Source: CADEDH01 sp047974625 (lineage in GTDB: Bacteria; Actinomycetota; Acidimicrobiia; Acidimicrobiales; SZUA-35). Taken from it: a stretch of 64,000 nt of DNA. The first letter of the stretch is position 1. Each line of letters starts with the position of its first letter. A model generated the notes under the pieces. That model was not told the origin of the DNA, ran no database searches, and saw only the letters and a list, made by a program, of their open reading frames with translations. Where the stretch lies: contig JBKECK010000068.1 of NCBI GenBank assembly GCA_047974625.1, positions 1-64,000 on the forward strand. The letters run 5' to 3'. A program made the translations under genes and the position numbers. This document shows positions 40,621-47,143 of the stretch, in pieces.

Positions 40621-41513
40621 GTGACGCCATTCCGGGGGAACCGGATCTGACGATGCCGCCACCGATCGTGACGCCCACCTGGGTGATCGACCAGCTCGTG
40701 TCGGCCGGCATGGGGCTGGGCCGGGTGGTGCGGCTGGTGGACACCCGCGCCTACCTCGACGGGCGGGACGGTCACGAGGCCTACCGGGCCGAACACATCC
40801 CCGGCGCGGTCTGGGTCGACCTCGACACGGTGCTGGCCGGGCCCCCGAGCGCCGCCGGGGGCCGTCATCCCCTCCCCGATCCGCAGACCTTCGCCGACGG
40901 CTTGGCCGAGGCCGGGGTCGGCTTCGACGACCTCGTCGTCGCCTACGACGACCTCGGTGGGATGGTGGCCGGTCGCCTGGTGTGGATGCTCCGGCTGATC
41001 GGGGCCCCGGCCGCCCTCCTCGACGGTGGCCTGGCCGGCTGGCCGGGCCCGCGGGAATCCGGCGAGGTCGACCTGGAGCCGGCCCCGGCCCGACCGGCGG
41101 TGCCGTGGCCCGCCGATCGGATCGTGGACGCCGCCGGGGTCCAGGCCCACCTGGCCGCCGGCGGGGTGGTGGTCGACGCCCGGGCCGCCGACCGGTACCG
41201 GGGCGAGCACGAACCGATCGACGCCCGGGCCGGTCACATCCCGGGCGCCGTCAACCTGCCCTTCGCCGACAACCTCGACGACGACGGCCGCTTCCGGTCG
41301 GTCGACGAACGGGAACGCCGCTTCGCCCCCGTGGTGGGCTCGGACCCGGCCCCCGTCTTCTACTGCGGCTCCGGGGTGAGCGCCTGCCACGATCTCCTAG
41401 CTCTGGAGAGCACCGGCCTCACCGGCGCCCGCCTCTACGTGGGATCGTGGTCGCAATGGTCAGCCGACCCGGACCGACCGGTCGCCACTGGCGACGAGCC
41501 CGACCGGCCGTAG
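40617..41513 (+). CDS. Two-domain rhodanese sulfurtransferase (thiosulfate/3-mercaptopyruvate type)
   Basis: 298 residues from ATG 40617, overlapping the previous stop. The inactive N-terminal rhodanese domain has YDDLGG at the catalytic loop position (Cys absent, as usual). The C-terminal domain has the active loop FYCGSGVSACHDLLALE with nucleophile Cys. DTRAYLDGRDGHEAYRAEHIPGAVWVDLD and ARAGHIPGAVNLPFADN are the paired rhodanese signatures. It moves sulfane sulfur from thiosulfate or mercaptopyruvate to thiol acceptors. The loop CGSGVSA favours mercaptopyruvate. Confidence 0.92.
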   Translation: MSDAIPGEPDLTMPPPIVTPTWVIDQLVSAGMGLGRVVRLVDTRAYLDGRDGHEAYRAEHIPGAVWVDLDTVLAGPPSAAGGRHPLPDPQTFADGLAEAGVGFDDLVVAYDDLGGMVAGRLVWMLRLIGAPAALLDGGLAGWPGPRESGEVDLEPAPARPAVPWPADRIVDAAGVQAHLAAGGVVVDARAADRYRGEHEPIDARAGHIPGAVNLPFADNLDDDGRFRSVDERERRFAPVVGSDPAPVFYCGSGVSACHDLLALESTGLTGARLYVGSWSQWSADPDRPVATGDEPDRP

Positions 41514-41626
41514 GCCCCGGGCGGGTCACCCCCCTCCGCCCACCCGGACGACCCCGGTCGGGCGGCTGGTTGGCCATTGCCGGCCCGGGATCGGGTCGCG
41601 ACTGCTAGCGTGTCGGTGCGGCGGGG

Positions 41627-41632
41627 TAGGGT
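41627..41632 (+). promoter_or_regulatory. Candidate -10 box (TAGGGT) of the DUF4214 operon
   Basis: TAGGGT with a leader of about 12 nt that holds AAGGAG (41639-41644), 6 nt before GTG 41651. Unlike many neighbours this gene has a ribosome site. Confidence 0.45.
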
Positions 41633-41650
41633 CCACACAAGGAGCCATCC

Positions 41651-42643
41651 GTGTTCGCGTCCGTACTACCGCTCGTCGTCGCCGCCGCGTTGGCCGTCGC
41701 GCCGTCGTTCGCTCCGGTCGACGCGCCCACCCCGGCCCGGACGGCCGACCCTCCCGACGTCGCGACCCGATCGTGGATCGGGGCGACCAACCAGCCGGCC
41801 GTCCCCGGCTGGTTGCCCTTCGACGCCCCGGTGCCGGGCCCGACCACGGGCGGACCGTCCACGACCGCTGGCACCTCGGACGCCGAGGGCACCCTGACCA
41901 CAGGCGGCGGTGTGACCTACCCGAGCGGGTCCTGCCCCCAGATGACCGATTCCATCCGGCGCCTGTACCGGGCCTACTTCGGCCGGGACCCCGACGAGAC
42001 CGGCTTCCAGTTCTGGGTGGCCCAGTACCAGTCGGGGGCGATGAGCCTGGAGGAGATCTCCCAGCACTTCGCCCGTAGCTCCGAGTTCACGGGCCGGAAC
42101 CTGAGCTCGACGGCCGAGTTCGTGGAGTGGGTCTACACCTCCGACCTCGGGCGGGACACCGACCCCACCGGCCGCCAGTACTGGATCGACAACATCAACG
42201 GTGGTTACTCCCGCGGCTCGATGATCCTGACCTTCAGCGAATCCGAGGCCTACGTGGCCCGCACCGGCACCTCCGTCCCCCTGGCCGGCTACACCCGGTG
42301 GTACCCCCAGGGTTCGCACTGGTACTGCAACATCGGCAGCCAGGCCGTACCCGTCCGGGCGCTGGTCGGGTCGGTGGGGGCCGATTTCTACTTCAAGAAC
42401 CGCAGCGCCGAGGTCGACCAGGTCGGCCTGTGGACAACCTACGAGGACGGCCGCCGCCAGGTCACCATGAACGCCGGTGAGCTCCAGGCCGGCTACACCG
42501 ACTACGACTGGGACGGCAACTTCCGGGGCGACGGCGACTACGGTCAAGGCATAGACGTGGAGGCTGGCCCGATGACGGACTGGATCGTGGTGTTCTACCC
42601 CAACTCGATCGGTTCGGAACGCCTGGGCTGGCAGCTGTCCTGA
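41651..42643 (+). CDS. Exported DUF4214-domain protein
   Basis: 330 residues. Signal peptide (FASVLPLVVAAALAVAPSFA), then a Pro/Thr/Gly-rich linker. The DUF4214 repeat is RRLYRAYFGRDPDETGFQFW and VEWVYTSDLGRDTDPTGRQYW, with SRGSMILTFSESEAYV. DUF4214 modules occur in large extracellular and S-layer-like proteins. The remaining 130 residues (WYCNIGSQAVPVRALVGSVG, VGLWTTYEDGRRQVTMNAGE, DYDWDGNFRGDGDYGQGIDV) look like a beta-rich C-terminal domain that I do not recognise. It overlaps the transglycosylase gene by CTGA. Confidence 0.8.
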   Translation: MFASVLPLVVAAALAVAPSFAPVDAPTPARTADPPDVATRSWIGATNQPAVPGWLPFDAPVPGPTTGGPSTTAGTSDAEGTLTTGGGVTYPSGSCPQMTDSIRRLYRAYFGRDPDETGFQFWVAQYQSGAMSLEEISQHFARSSEFTGRNLSSTAEFVEWVYTSDLGRDTDPTGRQYWIDNINGGYSRGSMILTFSESEAYVARTGTSVPLAGYTRWYPQGSHWYCNIGSQAVPVRALVGSVGADFYFKNRSAEVDQVGLWTTYEDGRRQVTMNAGELQAGYTDYDWDGNFRGDGDYGQGIDVEAGPMTDWIVVFYPNSIGSERLGWQLS

Positions 42644-43710
42644 AATCCCACCCGGCCCGCCTCGGATGGGCCGCCGTCGCCGTCACGGTCGGCTTGGTGA
42701 CGGCGGGATGCGGTGGTCCGGACGCGTCCCCGCCCCCCACCACCGCCGCCCCGTCCAACCTGGCCGGCGTGGATCCGGGGGCGCCCCCGGTCAACCCCGG
42801 CGGAACCGGGTCGGGGGCCGATCGTGACCCTACCGCCCGGGCCAGCACCCCGACGGCCGTCGACGGCCTCCGGCTACCCCGCACCCCCGACGAGCTCACC
42901 GGAGCGCTTGGCGAGGCCGAACTTGCTGTGCGCGACCCGGCGGTCGCCGGCGGTCCGGACCCCGACGGCGCCGCCACCCGGGCGGACCCGGCCCTGCTGG
43001 CCGCCTGGGGCCGGCGGCAGCAGGTCCTGTACCGAGTACTGGCCGCCCACCCGGAATGGGCCGACGAGGTGACCGCCGGCGTCGACCCGGCCGTGGCCCC
43101 GGCGGTGGCGGCGAACTGGCGGGCCCAGAAGGCCCTGCTGGACCTGGTGCTGGCCGCCCCGCTGAGCCCGACCCTGCCGGCCTGGACGATCCGGGAACCG
43201 GCCCCGGCCGCCAACCTGCTGGCCCTCTACCAGGAGGCCGAGGCGGCCACCGGAGTACCGTGGGAGACCCTGGCCGCCATCCACCTGGTGGAGACCCGGA
43301 TGAGCCGGATCGACGGGGCGTCGAGCGCGGGGGCGGTCGGGCCGATGCAGTTCCTCCCCTCCACCTGGGCGGCGTGCTGCCAGGGGGACCCCACCGTCGA
43401 CGCGGAGGCCATCATGGGCGCGGCCGTGTACCTCGTCTCCCTGGGTGCCCCTGGAGCCATGGACGAGGCACTGAGGGGCTACAACAACTCCGAGGCCTAC
43501 GTGACCGCCATCGAGGCCTACAGCACCGTGATGACGGACGACCCGGCCGCCTACGGCGGCTACCACGGGTGGGAGGTGATCTACCAGTCCAGCGCGGGCC
43601 TGATCCGCCTGCCCGCCGGCTACCAGGAGACCGAACCCGTCGACGCCGCCGCCTGGGTGGCCGCCCGTCCGGACCTGATGGTGATGCCGGCGGCCACCCC
43701 ATCGGAGTGA
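42640..43710 (+). CDS. Lytic transglycosylase-like (SLT_2/MltB type) lipoprotein, probable CTG start
   Basis: About 356 residues. Reading from CTG 42640, which overlaps the previous stop, gives KSHPARLGWAAVAVTV and lipobox LVTAGC, a complete lipoprotein signal. No ATG, GTG or TTG further upstream gives this, and the internal TTG at 42694 would lose the signal. The C-terminal domain has VPWETLAAIHLVETRMSRID with the catalytic Glu, GAVGPMQFLPSTWAACC and YNNSEAYVTAI. It would cleave or remodel peptidoglycan outside the membrane. The middle region is Ala/Pro-rich and helical. Confidence 0.82.
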   Translation: MKSHPARLGWAAVAVTVGLVTAGCGGPDASPPPTTAAPSNLAGVDPGAPPVNPGGTGSGADRDPTARASTPTAVDGLRLPRTPDELTGALGEAELAVRDPAVAGGPDPDGAATRADPALLAAWGRRQQVLYRVLAAHPEWADEVTAGVDPAVAPAVAANWRAQKALLDLVLAAPLSPTLPAWTIREPAPAANLLALYQEAEAATGVPWETLAAIHLVETRMSRIDGASSAGAVGPMQFLPSTWAACCQGDPTVDAEAIMGAAVYLVSLGAPGAMDEALRGYNNSEAYVTAIEAYSTVMTDDPAAYGGYHGWEVIYQSSAGLIRLPAGYQETEPVDAAAWVAARPDLMVMPAATPSE

Positions 43711-43774
43711 CCGGCGACCCACCGCGGACCCGCAGTTTCCATCTGGGCCCGGTCACCCGCTACACAAGAGACCC

Positions 43775-44854
43775 ATGACCGACGGGCACGACACGGAATC
43801 GACCAACCCGGCCTCGGGCGTCCCAGTGGGGATCGACGCCGAGCCGGTGGCGGCGTGGCTGGTGGACAACATCGACGGGGCCAAGGCCCCCTTCCGGTTC
43901 GAGCTGATCACCGGGGGTCACTCGAACCTGACCTACCGGGTGGTCGGCGACGACGGCACGGCCTACGTGCTGCGCCGCCCACCGCTCGGTTCGGTGCTGG
44001 CCACCGCCCACGACATGGCCCGCGAGCACAAGATCATCTCGGGCATCAACCTCACCACGGTGCCGGTACCGGCCGCCCTCGGCCTGTGCCAGGACGATGC
44101 GGTCAACGGGGCCCCGTTCTACGTGATGGCCTACGTTGACGGGGCGGTGGTGCACGACGGGGAGATCGCCGAGGCCGAGCTGCCCTCGCCCGACACCCGG
44201 GCCACCCTGAGCCGGTCGGTCATCGACGTGCTGGCCGACCTCCACACCGTCGATCCGGCCCAGGTGGGCCTGGGCGACCTGGGCCGCACCGAGGCCTACC
44301 TCGACCGTCAGTTGAAGCGGTGGCGGCTCCAGTGGGAGAACTCCAAGACCCGGGAGCTGCCGGACATGGAGGCGGCGTTCGAGGCGCTCACCGAGGCCAA
44401 ACCGCCCCAGCGGTACACCGGAGTGGTCCACGGTGACTACCGGTTGGGCAACATGCTGACCGACACCACCGCGGGATCGGTGGCCGCGGTGCTCGACTGG
44501 GAGCTCTGCACCCTGGGCGACGTCTTGGCCGACGTGGGCTACCTGGCCAACAACTGGCTGCAGCCGGGTGAGGAGAGCCCCCGGGGCGCCACCTCCTACC
44601 CGACCATGATCGGAGGGTTCTGGACCCGCGAGCAGATGCTCGACCGCTACGCCGAGCGGACCGGGTTCGAGGTGGCCAACGTCGACTACTACCGGGCGTT
44701 CCAGTACTGGCGTCTCGCCGCCATCGTGGAAGGGGTGATGGCCCGGTATCTGAAGGGGGTCATGGCCGACGAAACGGTCGACACCGACGAGTACCGGGTC
44801 CAGATCGACATGATGGCGGCCGAAGGCCTGCGGCTCGTCCGCAGCCTCGGGTGA
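43775..44854 (+). CDS. APH-family phosphotransferase, acyl-CoA-metabolism type
   Basis: 359 residues. Kinase-like fold: ELITGGHSNLTYRVV (Gly loop), VLRRPPLGSVLATAHDM (binding Lys/Arg region), VVHGDYRLGNMLTD (catalytic loop) and AVLDWELCTLGDVLADVGYLANNW (metal Asp). This subgroup (ACAD10/FadE36-like) often accompanies acyl-CoA dehydrogenases in Actinobacteria; the closest one here is 30 kb away. It may phosphorylate hydroxyacyl-CoA (inference from ACAD10/11 work). A weak -10-like TACACA lies 8 nt upstream. Confidence 0.85.
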   Translation: MTDGHDTESTNPASGVPVGIDAEPVAAWLVDNIDGAKAPFRFELITGGHSNLTYRVVGDDGTAYVLRRPPLGSVLATAHDMAREHKIISGINLTTVPVPAALGLCQDDAVNGAPFYVMAYVDGAVVHDGEIAEAELPSPDTRATLSRSVIDVLADLHTVDPAQVGLGDLGRTEAYLDRQLKRWRLQWENSKTRELPDMEAAFEALTEAKPPQRYTGVVHGDYRLGNMLTDTTAGSVAAVLDWELCTLGDVLADVGYLANNWLQPGEESPRGATSYPTMIGGFWTREQMLDRYAERTGFEVANVDYYRAFQYWRLAAIVEGVMARYLKGVMADETVDTDEYRVQIDMMAAEGLRLVRSLG

Positions 44855-44894
44855 CCAGCCCCGGATGACCGTCCGCGGGCCCGGGACCGGCGGA

Positions 44895-44900
44895 TAGGTT
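44895..44900 (+). promoter_or_regulatory. Leaderless-type -10 box (TAGGTT)
   Basis: TAGGTT is 7 nt before ATG 44908 and fixes the surE start. Confidence 0.5.
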
Positions 44901-44907
44901 GCGGGCC

Positions 44908-45747
44908 ATGGATCGCCCCCGGATTCTCCTCACCAACGACGACGGCATCGACTCGGTCGGCCTCCACACCATGGCCCGCCGGCTCCAGGAACTGGCCGAG
45001 GTCGTGGTGGTGGCCCCGGACTACGAGTATTCGGGGGCCGGCGCCTCGATCGGGGCGCTGCACACCATCCAGCCCCAAGCCCACCTCGTCGACCTGGACG
45101 GGATCGAGACCGCGTACTCGGTCAACGGTCCCCCCGGCCTGTGCGTGATGTTCGCCAACCTGGGCGCCTTCGGCCCCCGGCCGGACATGATCGTGTCGGG
45201 GATCAACCCGGGCGCCAACGTGGGCCGGTCGATCTATCACTCGGGCACCGTCGGCGCCTGTCTGACCGGCCGGAACTACGGCATCCCGGGCGTGGCGGTG
45301 TCCCAGGGGGCGGCCGGTTTCGGGTTCGAGGGCCAGGCCTACGAGGACATGCTGGCCAACCAGATCTGGGACAGTGCGGCCCAGGTGGCCCTGGTGGCGG
45401 TGGAGGCGATGCTCACCCTGCCCACCGACGAACCCCATCTGCTGAACCTCAACGTCCCCAATCTGCCGATCGACCAGTTGGCGGAGTGGCGGTGGACCGA
45501 GGTGGCCCGCTTCCCGACCCGAGCCATGTCGAAGGCCACGTTGGTGCCCAAGACCGGCCACAACCGGGCCTTCACCGTCGAGATGGAGTGGGGCGACCAG
45601 CTCCCCCAGCCGGAGGGCACCGATACCCAGGCCATGGTGGACGAGGTCATCTCGGCCAGCTGGCTGGGTCGGATCGAGGCCGCCGACCGGGACACGAAGG
45701 CCATCGACGCCGCCTTCGACCAGTTCCGGGCCGACCTCGCCGGCTGA
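44908..45747 (+). CDS. surE: 5'/3'-nucleotidase SurE
   Basis: 279 residues from ATG 44908. The SurE pattern is complete: ILLTNDDGIDSVGLHTMARRL (metal Asp pair), VVVVAPDYEYSGAGASIG, YSVNGPPGLCVMFANLG, DMIVSGINPGANVGRSIYHSGTVGAC and LLNLNVPN. It dephosphorylates nucleoside monophosphates, with possible exopolyphosphatase activity. The 3' third is longer and more divergent than in E. coli SurE. It is followed by the 232-bp gcv leader region. Confidence 0.93.
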   Translation: MDRPRILLTNDDGIDSVGLHTMARRLQELAEVVVVAPDYEYSGAGASIGALHTIQPQAHLVDLDGIETAYSVNGPPGLCVMFANLGAFGPRPDMIVSGINPGANVGRSIYHSGTVGACLTGRNYGIPGVAVSQGAAGFGFEGQAYEDMLANQIWDSAAQVALVAVEAMLTLPTDEPHLLNLNVPNLPIDQLAEWRWTEVARFPTRAMSKATLVPKTGHNRAFTVEMEWGDQLPQPEGTDTQAMVDEVISASWLGRIEAADRDTKAIDAAFDQFRADLAG

Positions 45748-45798
45748 CCGTGCCCAGCCCCGGGGGTGACGCTCCGGGGCCCATCGGGCCGCGGCCGG

Positions 45799-45979
45799 TA
45801 TAGTGGCCCCTTCGGATGGTGCCTCGCACCGCACCGGAGGGCCCGATCAACCGCCGCCGGCTCCACAAGGGCCGGAGAGTGGGTTCCTCCCGCGGGTCGT
45901 GCGTCGGGAGATAACGACGAAGTCGGCGACCGGAATCGGACAGCTGGCGCGGCATCGATCGCTCAGAGCGAGGTAACGC
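45799..45979 (+). ncRNA. Structured 5' leader of gcvTP, riboswitch-like, class not recognised
   Basis: A good -10 box TATAGT (45799-45804) is followed by about 170 nt before gcvT. Short hairpins are visible: GGTGC-ctc-GCACC (45818-45830), CTCCCG/CGGGAG (45887-45892 with 45905-45910), CGAC-gaa-GTCG (45915-45925) and CGCT-cag-AGCG (45960-45970) abutting the ribosome site AGCGAGG. The leader also contains CGGAATCGGACAGCTGGC, faintly like the 3' part of c-di-AMP riboswitches. The conserved core of the glycine riboswitch is not found. Feedback control of glycine cleavage is a reasonable guess. Confidence 0.4.
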
Positions 45980-47143
45980 ATGCTCGATTCCGGACCGCTC
46001 CGGACCACTCCCCTCCACGATCTGCACCGTGCCCGTGGTGGCAAGCTGGTGGACTTCGCCGGATGGGACCTACCCCTGTCGTTCGAAGGCGTGATCGCCG
46101 AACACACCTGGTGCCGTACCCACGCCGCCCTGTTCGACGTGAGCCACATGGCCACCGTGGAGCTCCGCTCCCTGGCCGACGAACCCGACCCGGTCCAGCG
46201 GGTGGCGGCCGCGCTCGAGACCCTGACCCCGGCCGCCGTCACCTCGCTCCAGCCGGGGCGCCAGCGCTACGCGGTCCTCACCACCGCTGACGGGGGCATC
46301 CTCGACGACCTGATCATCACCAACCGGGGGACGTTCCTCCAGCTGGTACTGAACGCCGGGCGCCGCGAGGTGGACCTGGCCCATCTCCGCAAACACCTGC
46401 CGGCCGAGATCGAGGTGGTGGAACGCCTCGACGTGGCCCTGCTGGCCCTCCAGGGCCCGGAGGCGGCCGCGGTGATGGCCCGACTCAACCCGGCGGTCGC
46501 CGACCTGGTGTTCCTCGACCACGCCGAGCTCGCCCTCACCCTGGGTGACGGCCCGGGTCACGACCCGGTCACCGTGGGGGTGTCCCGGTCGGGGTACACC
46601 GGTGAGGACGGCTTCGAGCTGGCCGTGCCGGCCGAACGGGCGGTGGCGGTGGCCGAGCGCCTGCTGGGCCAGGCGGAGGTGGCCCCGGCCGGCCTGGGCG
46701 CCCGGGACACCCTGCGCCTCGAGGCCGGGCTTCCTCTCTACGGGCACGACCTGGACGAGACGACCAGCCCGGTCGAGGCCGGCCTGACCTGGACCATCCC
46801 CAAGCGCCGACGGCTCGAGGGCGGCTTCCCCGGGGTGGAACGGATCATCCGGGAACTGGCCGACGGTCCGGCCCGGATCCGGGTCGGGTTGAGGGCCGAG
46901 GGCCGGCGCCCGGTCCGCGATGACGCCCCCGTCGTCGACGAGGCCGGCCGGGCCGTCGGCCTGGTCACCAGTGGCGGCTACGGCCCCACCGTGGGCGGCC
47001 CGGTGGCCATGGGCTATCTGTCCCCCGAGCTGGCCGACCCGGGCCGTTCCCTGGCGGCCCCCATCCGCTCCGCCCGCGTCCCGATCGAGGTCACCGCCCT
47101 CCCGTTCGTGCCCCACCGCTACCACCGAGGTACCCCGTCATGA
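45980..47143 (+). CDS. gcvT: Glycine cleavage system T protein (aminomethyltransferase)
   Basis: 387 residues. Landmarks: LHDLHRARGGKLVDFAGWDLPLSF, ALFDVSHMATVEL, GGILDDLIITNRG, VSRSGYTGEDGFELAVP, LGARDTLRLEAGLPLYGHDLDETTSPVEAGL and VTSGGYGPTVGGPVAMGYL. It releases ammonia and transfers the methylene group from the lipoyl arm to THF. The start has AGCGAGG 6 nt upstream. Neither gcvH nor lpd is in the window, so the H protein must be encoded elsewhere. It overlaps gcvP by ATGA. Confidence 0.95.
   Translation: MLDSGPLRTTPLHDLHRARGGKLVDFAGWDLPLSFEGVIAEHTWCRTHAALFDVSHMATVELRSLADEPDPVQRVAAALETLTPAAVTSLQPGRQRYAVLTTADGGILDDLIITNRGTFLQLVLNAGRREVDLAHLRKHLPAEIEVVERLDVALLALQGPEAAAVMARLNPAVADLVFLDHAELALTLGDGPGHDPVTVGVSRSGYTGEDGFELAVPAERAVAVAERLLGQAEVAPAGLGARDTLRLEAGLPLYGHDLDETTSPVEAGLTWTIPKRRRLEGGFPGVERIIRELADGPARIRVGLRAEGRRPVRDDAPVVDEAGRAVGLVTSGGYGPTVGGPVAMGYLSPELADPGRSLAAPIRSARVPIEVTALPFVPHRYHRGTPS

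Noticed and set aside
45799..45979. Glycine riboswitch upstream of gcvT
   Set aside because: The conserved glycine aptamer core segments were not found; only unrelated hairpins are visible, so the class is left open.
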